From Chitinophaga sancti (GTDB taxonomy: Bacteria; Bacteroidota; Bacteroidia; Chitinophagales; Chitinophagaceae), in contig NZ_CP139247.1 in assembly GCF_034087045.1 (NCBI RefSeq), forward strand, positions 3,994,001 to 4,058,000: a stretch of 64,000 nt of DNA, in the 5' to 3' direction. Below the pieces are notes generated by a model that ran no database searches, had not been told where the DNA came from, and was given only the letters and a program-made list of their open reading frames with translations. The translations under genes were made by a program, and so were the position numbers. Shown here in pieces: positions 8,567-17,752 of the stretch; the first letter of the stretch is position 1, and every line of letters starts with the position of its first letter.

Positions 8567-9046
8567 ATGAAATCACTCAACCTCGACATCCATCAGCAAT
8601 ATGCCGAGATCTATGATGGAGACAACTGGGTAGGGGTCAGTTTTTGCAGTGCCATTGATGGTGTAACCCCCGAACTGGCGTTCCAACAACCCCCTGGCCA
8701 CCGTAATTCAATCGCCGCTATCGTAAAACACATGACTCACTGGAAACAATTCGTCATACAAAAGTTACAGGGCAATATCACTTACGACGTCGATCAGGAA
8801 GATTCGCTCAATGTCAATGATCTCGCAGCAAACCCGGCCGCTGGCTGGCAACAGCTTCTCGAAGCACAGGAAAACGTACACGAAGACCTGCTGGACGCGC
8901 TCGATGACCTTAGCCCCGAAGACCTGGACACACCGGTAGGCGGCAGGGACTATGATATCAAATACCTGATCAATGGCGTAGCCCTACATGACATGTACCA
9001 TACCGGCCAGATAGAATTATTAAAGAAACAGTTACAATCACTATAA
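8567..9046 (+). CDS. DinB-family four-helix protein
   Basis: The 159-residue protein is all helical and carries the DinB/YfiT pattern of metal-ligand histidines: one in IVKHMTHWKQF and two in the C-terminal ALHDMYHTGQIELLKK. Family members are small metal-binding proteins, some of which are bacillithiol- or mycothiol-dependent transferases; most have no known activity. It has its own short transcription unit between two terminator-bounded regions, and no neighbour explains its role. Confidence 0.85.
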   Translation: MKSLNLDIHQQYAEIYDGDNWVGVSFCSAIDGVTPELAFQQPPGHRNSIAAIVKHMTHWKQFVIQKLQGNITYDVDQEDSLNVNDLAANPAAGWQQLLEAQENVHEDLLDALDDLSPEDLDTPVGGRDYDIKYLINGVALHDMYHTGQIELLKKQLQSL

Positions 9047-9084
9047 CCTAAATATAACCGAAGGCTCTTTCAAAAGCAAGACAC

Positions 9085-9155
9085 AGCCAGACAACGCCTG
9101 ACGCAAGGTGCTACCCAACACCTGAAATAGCCAGACAACGCCTGAAGCAAGGTGC
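9085..9155 (+). repeat. Two-copy 27-bp direct repeat, 44-bp period
   Basis: Copies at 9085-9111 and 9129-9155 share AGCCAGACAACGCCTGA and GCAAGGTGC and differ at one base. They lie in the gap between the DinB-like gene and the promoter at 9213. There are only two copies and no leader, so this is not a CRISPR array. Short tandem duplications after genes recur elsewhere in this window. Confidence 0.85.
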
Positions 9156-9212
9156 ATCCAACGTCAACATCCATCCATCAAAACTTTCCCTCACATGTCC
9201 TGATTTTTTAAA

Positions 9213-9220
9213 TACCTTTG
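9213..9220 (+). promoter_or_regulatory. -7 promoter element (TACCTTTG) of the ComA-family gene
   Basis: TACCTTTG matches the Bacteroidota -7 consensus TAnnTTTG exactly and lies 25 bases before the ATG at 9246, leaving a short leader. I find no convincing -33 TTTG at the usual distance. Confidence 0.5.
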
Positions 9221-9245
9221 CCCCGGAAGATAAAAAATTAGGAAA

Positions 9246-10007
9246 ATGAACTTCAACCTGGATAAGATGCCCGAACGTACGCAACGGCCCCGTTCTAATG
9301 GCATCACAATGGTAACCGACAAAGGACTGAGCCTGCAAGACACAAAAGACTTCTTATCCGTTGCATCACCACATGTAGACATGGTAAAGCTCGCCTTCGG
9401 TACGGCCTACGTAACGCCAAACCTGAAGGAGAAAATAGACCTGTTCCATTCCTTCAATGTACCCGTCTATTTCGGAGGCTTACTCCTCGAAGCATTTATC
9501 ATCCGCAACCAGTTTGATGACTACCTGAACGTAGCCAAAGAATATGGTATCAAATATTTTGAAGTATCCGACGGATCACTCGATATCCCACACGCTGAAA
9601 AATGCGGGTATATAGAAAAACTGGCAAAACTAGGCACTGTATTAAGTGAAGTAGGTTCCAAAGATAAAGACCGTGAGCACATCACGCCTCCTTATAAGTG
9701 GATTGAGTTGATGAAAGCTGAGATGGATGCTGGTGCTGCATATGTAATTGCAGAAGCAAGAGAGCAGGGTACGGTAGGGCTGTATCGTGACTCAGGTGAG
9801 GTGAGAGAAGGGTTGGTACAGGAGATTCTCACAAAGATCCCCGGGGAGAAAATCATTTGGGAAGCGCCACGTAAGGATCAGCAATTGTATTTCCTGCGTT
9901 TGGTAGGTTGTAATGCCAATCTCGGCAATATATCATCCAATGAAGTGATTTCTCTTGAGGCGATGAGAGTGGGGCTGAGAGGTGATAGTTTCCATTTTTA
10001 TTTGTAA
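9246..10007 (+). CDS. Phosphosulfolactate synthase (ComA) family protein
   Basis: The 253-residue TIM-barrel protein matches the ComA family throughout, with motifs GITMVTDKGLS, VKLAFGTAYV, FEVSDGSLDIP, IAEAREQGTVGLYRDSGEVR and WEAPRKDQQLYF. ComA joins sulfite to phosphoenolpyruvate to give phosphosulfolactate, the first step of coenzyme M synthesis in archaea. Bacteroidota do not make coenzyme M, and no ComB or ComC gene is nearby. A role in making sulfolactate, or a sulfonate precursor such as those needed for the sulfonolipids of this phylum, is possible but inferred. It has its own -7 element and terminator, so it is a single-gene unit. Confidence 0.88.
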   Translation: MNFNLDKMPERTQRPRSNGITMVTDKGLSLQDTKDFLSVASPHVDMVKLAFGTAYVTPNLKEKIDLFHSFNVPVYFGGLLLEAFIIRNQFDDYLNVAKEYGIKYFEVSDGSLDIPHAEKCGYIEKLAKLGTVLSEVGSKDKDREHITPPYKWIELMKAEMDAGAAYVIAEAREQGTVGLYRDSGEVREGLVQEILTKIPGEKIIWEAPRKDQQLYFLRLVGCNANLGNISSNEVISLEAMRVGLRGDSFHFYL

Positions 10008-10030
10008 GCTTATTTTTTCTGTAAATAATT

Positions 10031-10064
10031 AAAGGCTCCCCGGGTTACCAAGGGAGCCTTTTTT
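10031..10064 (+). terminator. Intrinsic terminator
   Basis: The stem AAGGCTCCC (10032-10040) / GGGAGCCTT (10052-10060) is followed by a T-run. It ends the ComA-family transcript. Confidence 0.9.
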
Positions 10065-10101
10065 ATGTAATTTCGAAATTGCTTTCACGCTGCAACCTCC
10101 A

Positions 10102-10192
10102 TTTCCTATTATTTCAGTATACCTTCTATCTCTATTCCAACTCCTCAAATTTCCTATTATTTTAAAATCCCTTCTATCTCCTCCAACTCCTC
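10102..10192 (-). repeat. Tandem near-duplicate of the 3' end of the aldo/keto reductase gene
   Basis: Bases 10102-10146 repeat 10150-10192 with several differences. The second copy contains the final codons and stop of the minus-strand reductase; the first lies just past the stop and carries in-frame stops. It reads as a decayed copy of the gene end (EELEEIEGILK plus stop), arranged head to tail. Confidence 0.8.
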
Positions 10193-11152
10193 CACCGTAT
10201 ACCTCAAATTCCCCAGCGCCCCCAGGTTATTATCCAACTGCTCTACAGAACTCGCTCCAATCAACACCGTCGTAATCCTCCTGTCTTTCAGCAACCATGA
10301 CAGCGCCATCTGTGCCAGAGACTGACCTCTCCGCTGCGCTATCTCATTCAGCTTAGTGATCTTATCCAGTTTCTCCTGCGTGATCTGCTCCGCTTTCAGG
10401 AACCCGCTTGGCTTACTCGCCCTCGATCCCTCCGGAATACCATGCAGGTATCTATCCGTCAGTAATCCCTGTGCCAGTGGTGAAAACGGAATACATCCCA
10501 CACCATTATTTTCCAGCACATCCAGCAAACCATTCTCCACCCATCTCTCAAACATAGAATACCTAGGCTGATGGATCAAACAAGGCGTACCGAGTGACCT
10601 TAACACTGCCAGTGCCGCCGTTGTTTGCTCTGCTGTATAATTAGACAATCCTACATACAGCGCCTTCCCTTGTCTGACTGCCGTATCCAGTGCACCCATG
10701 GTCTCTTCGATCGGGGTATCAGGATCCGGACGGTGCGAATAAAATATATCTACATAATCCAGCTGCAATCTTTTCAAACTCTGATCCAGGCTGGACAACA
10801 TATATTTTCTTGAACCCCATTCTCCGTAAGGACCCGGCCACATATGATAACCCGCCTTGGAAGATATGATCAGTTCATCCCTCAAATGACCAGTAAAATC
10901 TTTTTTCAGGATATGCCCAAAATTCTCTTCTGCAGAACCAGGCACAGGACCATAATTGTTCGCCAGATCAAAATGGGTAATGCCCCTGTCAAAGGCACGA
11001 CGTACAATCTTTCTGCCGTTTTCAAAAGTATCGATGGAACCAAAGTTGTGCCACAGGCCCAGCGAAACAGCCGGGAGCCTGATGCCGCTTTTCCCGCAAC
11101 GGTTATATTGCATGGAATCATACCGGTCACCAGCAGGTATATAAGCATTCAT
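10157..11152 (-). CDS. Aldo/keto reductase, YghZ/Gpr type (L-glyceraldehyde 3-phosphate reductase-like)
   Basis: The 331-residue TIM-barrel protein resembles E. coli YghZ (Gpr) along its length: CGKSGIRLPAVSLGLWHNFG, HFDLANNYGPVPGSAEENFG, MWPGPYGEWGSRKY, GLSNY and MALSWLLKD. The catalytic tetrad is present: Asp62, Tyr67, Lys99 and His140. YghZ reduces L-glyceraldehyde 3-phosphate and methylglyoxal with NADPH, which detoxifies stray aldehydes. It is transcribed alone, divergently from the DPP-IV-like peptidase, and converges on the ComA-family gene. The region just downstream of its stop is duplicated. Confidence 0.92.
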   Translation of the reverse strand: MNAYIPAGDRYDSMQYNRCGKSGIRLPAVSLGLWHNFGSIDTFENGRKIVRRAFDRGITHFDLANNYGPVPGSAEENFGHILKKDFTGHLRDELIISSKAGYHMWPGPYGEWGSRKYMLSSLDQSLKRLQLDYVDIFYSHRPDPDTPIEETMGALDTAVRQGKALYVGLSNYTAEQTTAALAVLRSLGTPCLIHQPRYSMFERWVENGLLDVLENNGVGCIPFSPLAQGLLTDRYLHGIPEGSRASKPSGFLKAEQITQEKLDKITKLNEIAQRRGQSLAQMALSWLLKDRRITTVLIGASSVEQLDNNLGALGNLRYTVEELEEIEGILK

Positions 11153-11329
11153 ATTCGTGAAAATTTAGAATGCCCAAGATAGTGCTAATTAATCAATCTC
11201 TCAAGCCGGTTATCCTTTCAGCTGGCCGTCAACATTAATTGAAAGCAAAGGAAATTTTTCGCAACATTCGCTCAAAAAAAGCTAAAATCTGCGAACCCAT
11301 ATGACCGTGCATCCCTTAAATTTATCCTT

Positions 11330-13564
11330 ATGAAAAATATTTTCCTGCTGATTATCATATTCCCGGCATTCGCATGGGCACAATCCTTACCACCTTATCA
11401 GCCTTCTGCTGCTGAAGAAAAAACCGCTTACCAATCTGCGGCACATCTCGATTCCATCATTCGTGGCAAAGCTTACAAAACCACCGTCAAACCTCATTGG
11501 CAGGCGAATAATAAATCATTCTGGTACAAGAACTATTTAAAAGACAGCACTGTCGAATTTATATTAGTTGATGCTGTCAAAGGCACAAAATCACCTGCAT
11601 TCGACCACGAAAAAATAGCTGCTGCTTTAAAGCAATCTGATAGTAAACACTTGCCGATCACAGATCTGCTGATAGAGAAATCGTCATTGAAATTTGCTGT
11701 CAAAGAGCAATGGTATGAATACAAAAATGGCCAATGTACACAGATAAAAACACCGCTGGTCAGCACGGCACAAACAGCTTTTCGTAATATCTCCCGCTGG
11801 TCTCTTCACGATGACAACACAGCCTCCGATACATCATCTCCCAACAAAGAATGGGTGACTTCTATACAAAACGGCAATGTTTTTCTCAAAGCAGCCGGCA
11901 CCACTGACTCCGTACAACTCACCACTGATGGCAATATCGATCAGCCTTACGGTGCATTGCAATGGTCGCCTGATAGCAAGTACTTTGTTGGCTACCGCAT
12001 TCGTCCTGAAAAAATAGGATCCATCCACCATTTACTTTCTTCTCTCCCAGACCAGACCCGTGCCCGCCTGGATACTGAAGAATATGCACAACCCGGTGAT
12101 CCTTTCACCTCCTTCGAAATGTTTATTTTCAATCCTTCAGGTAAAAAGGCGACTAAAGTCAACACACCGCTCTACGACTTCCTCGGTAAGCCATACCTGC
12201 GCTGGCGCAAAGATGATCCCCGCTATTTCACCTACGAAAAAGCAGACCGTGGTCACCAGCGTTTCCGCATCATAGAGGTCGATGCCGCCAATGGCAATAC
12301 CCGCGACCTGGTTGATGAAAAAACAAATACTTTCATCTACGAATCCCGCATCTTCACACACTATATCGAAGCGACGAACGAAATTATCTGGTCCTCCGAA
12401 AAAGATGGCTGGTATCATTTATACTTAATTGACGCCATCAAAGGCACGATCAAAAACGAAATCACCAAAGGTCCATACGTGGTACGCGACATAGACAGTG
12501 TAGACGAAAAGAAAAGAGAGATCTGGTTCAAAGCCAGTGGCATGAACCCCGGCGAAGACCCTTACAATATTCACTACTATCGCATTCATTTCGATGGCTC
12601 TCAACTCGTATCACTCACCAAAGAAAATGCCCAGCATAATCTTTCTTTTTCACCTGACAGAACCTACTACCTCGACACCTATTCCCGGCCGGATCTACCC
12701 CCTGTTACCACCCTCCATCGCACGACAGATGGTAAGCAAATTATGGAAGTAGAAACAGCAGACCTGCACGATTACTTCGCCACGGGCGTCCGCCTGCCGG
12801 AAGTATTCACCGCCAAAGCCCGCGATGGCCAAACCGACGTATGGGGTGTAGTCTGCCGTCCGCGCAACTTCGATAGTACACGTAGGTACCCTGTCATTGA
12901 AAACATTTACGCGGGCCCACAGGACGCTTTTGTACCCAAGACCTTCATGACGTTCAGCGAAATGCAAAGCCTCGCAGAATTAGGCTTTATTGTCGTTCAG
13001 ATCGATGGTATGGGTACCGCCAACCGCTCCAAAGCTTTTCACGACGTATGCTGGCAAAATCTTGCTGATGCAGGTTTGCCGGATCGTATCTTATGGATCA
13101 AAGCCCTCGCTGCAAAATATCCTTACGTTGATACTACCCGCGTAGGCCTCTACGGCACCAGTGCTGGTGGCCAGAATGCCGCAGGCGCGTTGCTCTTCCA
13201 TCCTGAATTTTACAAAGCCGCTGTATCTGCCTGTGGTTGCCACGACAACCGGGTCGATAAGCAATGGTGGAATGAACAATGGATGGGGTACCCGGTGGGG
13301 CCTCACTATGCCGCACAATCCAATGTGACCAATGCATGCAAACTGAAAGGCAAACTCCTCCTCATCGTTGGCGAAGCAGACAACAACGTACCACCTGAAT
13401 CTACCTACCGGGTTGTAGATGCCCTGATCAAAGCGAATAAAGACTTTGATCTGCTGGTGGTGCCCGGTATGGGCCATAGCGATGGCGGGCCGTATGGCAG
13501 ACTGAAAAAGCGGGATTTCTTTGTTAAGAATTTATTGGGGGTGACGCCACCTGATAGAAATTAA
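11330..13564 (+). CDS. Secreted S9 family peptidase (DPP-IV type)
   Basis: The 744-residue protein has a signal peptide (cleavage near AWAQ), a DPPIV N-terminal beta-propeller (about 60-500) and a C-terminal alpha/beta-hydrolase peptidase domain. The nucleophile Ser611 is in GLYGTSAGGQ, Asp is in VGEADNNVP and His in GMGHSDGG, in the order Ser-Asp-His of prolyl oligopeptidases. DPP-IV-like enzymes cut Xaa-Pro or Xaa-Ala dipeptides from the N-terminus of peptides in the periplasm. A proline-directed peptidase would fit a cell that feeds on proline- or hydroxyproline-rich proteins, though it is outside the Hyp gene blocks. It is a single-gene unit. Confidence 0.93.
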   Translation: MKNIFLLIIIFPAFAWAQSLPPYQPSAAEEKTAYQSAAHLDSIIRGKAYKTTVKPHWQANNKSFWYKNYLKDSTVEFILVDAVKGTKSPAFDHEKIAAALKQSDSKHLPITDLLIEKSSLKFAVKEQWYEYKNGQCTQIKTPLVSTAQTAFRNISRWSLHDDNTASDTSSPNKEWVTSIQNGNVFLKAAGTTDSVQLTTDGNIDQPYGALQWSPDSKYFVGYRIRPEKIGSIHHLLSSLPDQTRARLDTEEYAQPGDPFTSFEMFIFNPSGKKATKVNTPLYDFLGKPYLRWRKDDPRYFTYEKADRGHQRFRIIEVDAANGNTRDLVDEKTNTFIYESRIFTHYIEATNEIIWSSEKDGWYHLYLIDAIKGTIKNEITKGPYVVRDIDSVDEKKREIWFKASGMNPGEDPYNIHYYRIHFDGSQLVSLTKENAQHNLSFSPDRTYYLDTYSRPDLPPVTTLHRTTDGKQIMEVETADLHDYFATGVRLPEVFTAKARDGQTDVWGVVCRPRNFDSTRRYPVIENIYAGPQDAFVPKTFMTFSEMQSLAELGFIVVQIDGMGTANRSKAFHDVCWQNLADAGLPDRILWIKALAAKYPYVDTTRVGLYGTSAGGQNAAGALLFHPEFYKAAVSACGCHDNRVDKQWWNEQWMGYPVGPHYAAQSNVTNACKLKGKLLLIVGEADNNVPPESTYRVVDALIKANKDFDLLVVPGMGHSDGGPYGRLKKRDFFVKNLLGVTPPDRN

Positions 13565-13669
13565 CATTCGCTACAGGAGATCAATGACTACCTGTCGAAG
13601 AAGAGTACCCTTTGGTACCTTATGCCACCGGTAATGACTATAGTATATATCTACATCATTTTTCTGCGT

Positions 13670-13693
13670 AAATGCCGGGAATTCCCGGCATTT
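13670..13693. terminator. 24-bp perfect palindrome, probable terminator
   Basis: AAATGCCGGGAA is followed at once by its complement TTCCCGGCATTT, with a short T-rich tail. It lies 106 bases after the S9 peptidase stop and 103 bases before the start of the next gene. A tight hairpin and a terminator role are likely; an operator cannot be excluded. Confidence 0.65.
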
Positions 13694-13795
13694 TGCATTC
13701 TATCCGATATCTTTATTATTTTACAATCGCCATTAACAAAGACATACCATGCCTTAAACAGATCCTCCTATATTCATTCATCAACAATCCTATTC

Positions 13796-16700
13796 ATGAA
13801 GAAAAACCTACTCACCATTTTTATATTGGTGTTCCTCTATGCCAGCGCTGCCTTTGGTCAACTGCCATCGGCATTTGTACTCAAACAGTTATCGGGCAAC
13901 AACATCAACGAAGCGACTGCTTTGGCCCATGCGCCTGATGGCCGTATCTTTATCGCCGAACGTGGCGGTAGTGTAAAAGTCTATCAAAACGGTACAGTCT
14001 CCACCGTACATTTTGTATCGACAACTACTGCCAATGAACAGGGGCTGTTAGGCATCACACTGCATCCGCAGTTTGCCACCAACGGCCAGTTCTACATCTT
14101 CTACACCAATGCTGCCAGCACCGTGCACTACCTGGACCGCGTAACGATCAACGCCGCCAACCAGATCACTGACACGACCCGCATCATGGAATTCGATCCT
14201 ATCATCAATGGCTTTCACAATGGTGGCGCCATCCTGTTCAAAGACAATTATCTGTATGTCGCCATCGGTGAAAGTAACTCTCCAGCCGAAGCAACCAAAC
14301 TGGATACCTATCGCGGAAAGATCCTGCGTCTCACAGCCGATGGTCAGCCTGCTCCCGGCAATCCTTATTACAACACACCCAATGCTTCCCGCCAGCAAAG
14401 AAGCATCTGGGCCATCGGTATGCGCAACCCATGGAAAATGGCACTGGACCCGGTATCAGGGAAAATATTCGTTGTCAATGTAGGTGGTAACTATGAAGAA
14501 ATTGACGACGTCACTGCCCCGGATTCTACCAAACATTATAACTATGGCTGGGATGGAAAGGGCCAGTCAGGACCTGAACAACCTGATTCAACCATTGCAC
14601 CTGTATTCGCTTATCCGCATGATGGATGGGGTTGTGCCATCACCTCTGGTGTATTCTTCAATCCTACGAATACAAAGTATCCTGCCGAATACAAGAATCG
14701 TTTTTACTTCTCCGACTGGTGTGCTGACTGGTTCAAAAGTGTAGATGCCACCAATCCCGGGGCCGGCGCTACGACCTTTTCTACTACCAATTTCAGAAGT
14801 GTACTGGGCACCAGCGTAGGGCTGGACGGTAATATTTATTTTGTATACTACGGCACGAACGGATCATTGTACCGGTTGGAATATGATACGACACAATTAC
14901 CTGTGATCGTGAACCAGCCGCAAAGCCAGGCTATTGTAACCGGCGATCCTGTTGAATTCTCCGTTACCTCTTCCGGTGCATTGCCATTAACTTATCAATG
15001 GCAAAAGAATGGAGTGAACATTTCCGGTGCTACGGCAGATACTTTTGTGATCGCAGCAGTAGCCGCTTCCGATTCAGCTAATTATCGTTGTATTGTAAGC
15101 AACAGTGCAGGCAGGGATACCAGTAATAATGCAAAACTCACTGTATTGCCATTCAATGCCCGCCCGGTGCCACACATTACTGCACCACTCTCTACACTCA
15201 CCTGGAATGTAGGCGATACCGTTCACTTTGCAGCTACTGCTACCGATGCAGAAGACGGCACTATACCTGCCGGTAAATATCAGTGGGAAGTACGTTTCTA
15301 TCACCAGGATGGTGCGAACAATCAGCACTATCACCCCGGTCCCGCTGTACCAAATGGTGTGACTGCCGGTACTTTTGTGGCCGACAATGGTGGGGAAACT
15401 TCTCCGAATGTATGGTTACGCATCATGCTCACCGTGAGCGATTCACAAGGTCGTACCGGTGTAGATTCAATAGATATCATTCCAAATAAAGTAAACATCA
15501 CCGCGGCTTCCAACATCGCAGGATTAAAACTCATTCTCGGTGCACAGAACACTGCGCCATTTACAAAAACACTCGTAGTCAATACACCGATCTCCCTGGA
15601 AGCGGTTACGCCACAGGTATTGAACGGCAAGTACTACGAATTCGCATCCTGGAGTAATGGTGGTGCTGCGGCTCAGACAATCCGTGTTCCTGCAAAGGAT
15701 AGCACCTTTACAGCAAACTATGCCCTGGGTGCAAATCTGCAAAATCCTTATTTCGCTACTCCTACGCCTATTCCTGGCAAGATCGAAATTGAAAACTTCG
15801 ACCTCGGTGGCGAAGGCATTGCTTACCATGACAACTCTACCGGCAATGCAGGTAATCAATACCGCACTACCGAAGATGTAGATCTTGAAAACTGCTCCGA
15901 AGGTGGTTATAACATTGGCTATGTAGCAGCAGGAGAGTGGTTGGAATACACCATAGATGTAACTACTGCTGCCCAATACACATTGTCTGTTCGCGTAGCC
16001 AATCCCGGCGCTGCCAAGACGATGCACGTAGAACTGGATGGCCAGAACATCTCAGGCAATATCACTGTACCCGCCACTGGTGGTTTTCAGGCATGGCAAA
16101 CAGTATCCATCACCACACCTTTACTGACCAAAGGTGTGAAGGTACTGCGCGTATCGCTGGATGCGACAGACTTCAATGTGAACTATCTCACCTTTGCACT
16201 GGCAGGTAGCGTAGAAGGTCCTGTGGTGAGCCTGAGTGCACCTGCAAACAATGCCACTTACTCCGCAGGTGATAACATTGAAATAGCCGCAGCAGTCACA
16301 GATTCTACCGGCACAGTTATGAATGTAGAATTCTACCAGGGTAGTACTAAAATAGGAGAGGATGCAGATGCGCCTTATACCTTTACCTGGACCAATGTGC
16401 CTGCCGGTACATACTCTATCACCGCCAAAGCGACTGACAATGCGGGGCTTACGGCTACTTCCATTCCGGTGAGTATCACCGTCAGCAATGGTGGCAGTGC
16501 TAACCTGGCACTGAATAAAAACGTAGTGGTATCCGGCAATGAAAACGCCGTGACCATGCCTGGTTCCGCAGCAGTGGATGGCGACCTGAATACGCGCTGG
16601 TCCAGCGCCTTCGAAGATCCTTCCTCGATCTATGTAGACCTGGGAGCAAGGTATAATATCAGCGAAGTGAAAATCACCTGGGAAAATGCCAAAGGCAAAG

Positions 16701-17146
16701 ACTACCTCGTACAGGTGGCGGACACCATTGGCAACTGGCATACCGTAAAAAACATTACAGGCAATAATGATCTCATAAACGACCACACCGGTTTAACAGC
16801 TGCAGGTCGTTACGTACAGATTTACGGCACCGCCAGAACTACGGGCTATGGTTACTCAATTTTCGAACTGGAAGTGTACGGTAACGGTGCTGCCAGGGTA
16901 GCCAATTACAACGCTGCTCCTCCGAAGGTGGTTAAGATCTATCCAAACCCTGCATATAATTACCTTAATATCAGTGGAATAACAAGCGATGGTCTCTTTA
17001 TCATCGTGAACGTAGCCAGCGGACAAACCAGTTCCCTGCGCTCCGAAGGTGGAAAGATTGATGTGAGCGGATTGACGCCGGGTACTTATATCATACAGTT
17101 TAAAGACGGTGAAAAGAAGATAAACAGGAAATTTATTAAATTGTAG
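13796..17146 (+). CDS. Secreted multidomain PQQ-type sugar dehydrogenase with CBM6, discoidin and T9SS domains
   Basis: I place the start at the ATG that opens a signal peptide (MKKNLLTIFILVFLYASA, cleavage after FGQ), 58 codons inside the longest frame. The 1116-residue protein contains, in order: a six-bladed glucose/sorbosone dehydrogenase propeller (about 25-375; GLLGITLHP, AIGMRNPW, NYGWD), an Ig-like domain (about 380-460), a PKD-like region, a CBM6 module (KIEIENFDLGGEG to NVNYLTF), a bacterial Ig domain, an F5/8 discoidin domain (NLALNKNVVVSG) and a type IX secretion C-terminal domain (IYPNPAYNYLNI to FIKL). It is likely exported to the surface and oxidises a sugar while bound to polysaccharide. 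No oxidative partner is nearby. Confidence 0.9.
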   Translation: MKKNLLTIFILVFLYASAAFGQLPSAFVLKQLSGNNINEATALAHAPDGRIFIAERGGSVKVYQNGTVSTVHFVSTTTANEQGLLGITLHPQFATNGQFYIFYTNAASTVHYLDRVTINAANQITDTTRIMEFDPIINGFHNGGAILFKDNYLYVAIGESNSPAEATKLDTYRGKILRLTADGQPAPGNPYYNTPNASRQQRSIWAIGMRNPWKMALDPVSGKIFVVNVGGNYEEIDDVTAPDSTKHYNYGWDGKGQSGPEQPDSTIAPVFAYPHDGWGCAITSGVFFNPTNTKYPAEYKNRFYFSDWCADWFKSVDATNPGAGATTFSTTNFRSVLGTSVGLDGNIYFVYYGTNGSLYRLEYDTTQLPVIVNQPQSQAIVTGDPVEFSVTSSGALPLTYQWQKNGVNISGATADTFVIAAVAASDSANYRCIVSNSAGRDTSNNAKLTVLPFNARPVPHITAPLSTLTWNVGDTVHFAATATDAEDGTIPAGKYQWEVRFYHQDGANNQHYHPGPAVPNGVTAGTFVADNGGETSPNVWLRIMLTVSDSQGRTGVDSIDIIPNKVNITAASNIAGLKLILGAQNTAPFTKTLVVNTPISLEAVTPQVLNGKYYEFASWSNGGAAAQTIRVPAKDSTFTANYALGANLQNPYFATPTPIPGKIEIENFDLGGEGIAYHDNSTGNAGNQYRTTEDVDLENCSEGGYNIGYVAAGEWLEYTIDVTTAAQYTLSVRVANPGAAKTMHVELDGQNISGNITVPATGGFQAWQTVSITTPLLTKGVKVLRVSLDATDFNVNYLTFALAGSVEGPVVSLSAPANNATYSAGDNIEIAAAVTDSTGTVMNVEFYQGSTKIGEDADAPYTFTWTNVPAGTYSITAKATDNAGLTATSIPVSITVSNGGSANLALNKNVVVSGNENAVTMPGSAAVDGDLNTRWSSAFEDPSSIYVDLGARYNISEVKITWENAKGKDYLVQVADTIGNWHTVKNITGNNDLINDHTGLTAAGRYVQIYGTARTTGYGYSIFELEVYGNGAARVANYNAAPPKVVKIYPNPAYNYLNISGITSDGLFIIVNVASGQTSSLRSEGGKIDVSGLTPGTYIIQFKDGEKKINRKFIKL

Positions 17147-17149
17147 CGC

Positions 17150-17187
17150 AAAAGCATGGAGGTCGGTTCAGGCCTCCATGCTTTTCT
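17150..17187 (+). terminator. Intrinsic terminator
   Basis: AAAAGCATGGAGG (17150-17162) pairs with CCTCCATGCTTTT (17173-17185) and starts 4 bases after the stop codon of the sugar dehydrogenase gene. Confidence 0.92.
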
Positions 17188-17203
17188 ATAAATTTCCTTT
17201 ACC

Positions 17204-17662
17204 ATGAAATATTATGTTTGGGGCATTTTTTTATGTTGTTTGTTTGCCTGTCAGCCCAGCAAAAGGGACAAGATGATCAGCGAGCGGTTGATACAGCGCC
17301 TCAGGGATCTGCATTTACTGGATGAGGACGAGACCATTTACCAATTTTACTCCAACTACAGAAAGCGAATAGCCGGCAATTTTGTTTCCAGCAAGCGGGT
17401 AGCTACTTACTATATTGATGATAGAAGCAAGTCGAAAGATGAGATTGCTTTTGCATACTATGAGAATATCCGGACAATGGATACTTTGTACCGTTCGGTA
17501 CATGTGGGAACGCCGCACTTGCTGGTGACGACGTATGATCATAAATTGATTAAGGTGTATGTGGATGGGAATAGAGAGACGGTACAATCTTTTTTTGACA
17601 AGGCATTGGAGCAATGGGCGGCGCATAGGAAGCAGGGGGCGAATCCGGATATTAAAATGTAG
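17204..17662 (+). CDS. Small predicted lipoprotein of unknown function
   Basis: The 152-residue protein begins with a short signal sequence and lipobox LFAC (Cys16), so it is probably a lipoprotein. The rest is charged and mixed alpha/beta, with no domain that I recognise. It starts 17 bases after the terminator of the preceding gene and ends before a bidirectional terminator, so it is transcribed on its own or by read-through. The C-terminal half contains HLLVTTYDHKLIKVYVDGNR, which looks like a beta hairpin. Confidence 0.75.
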   Translation: MKYYVWGIFLCCLFACQPSKRDKMISERLIQRLRDLHLLDEDETIYQFYSNYRKRIAGNFVSSKRVATYYIDDRSKSKDEIAFAYYENIRTMDTLYRSVHVGTPHLLVTTYDHKLIKVYVDGNRETVQSFFDKALEQWAAHRKQGANPDIKM

Positions 17663-17721
17663 GTACGAGGAATATGACTCCTTTAAGGCTGGAAGCAGAA
17701 AGAATAGAAAAACAAAAAGAC

Positions 17722-17746
17722 AAACCCGCCGTCTTAGGCGGGTTTA
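17722..17746. terminator. Bidirectional intrinsic terminator
   Basis: AAACCCGCC (17722-17730) pairs with GGCGGGTTT (17737-17745). It sits between the convergent lipoprotein gene (plus) and AraC regulator gene (minus) and can serve both. Confidence 0.9.
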
Positions 17747-17752
17747 TCATTA

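Noticed and set aside
9085..9155. CRISPR array
   Set aside because: Only two copies, a 17-base gap instead of a usual spacer, and no cas genes.
16121..16786. 221-residue minus-strand frame
   Set aside because: Lies entirely within the CBM6 to discoidin part of the sugar dehydrogenase gene and has no recognisable domain.
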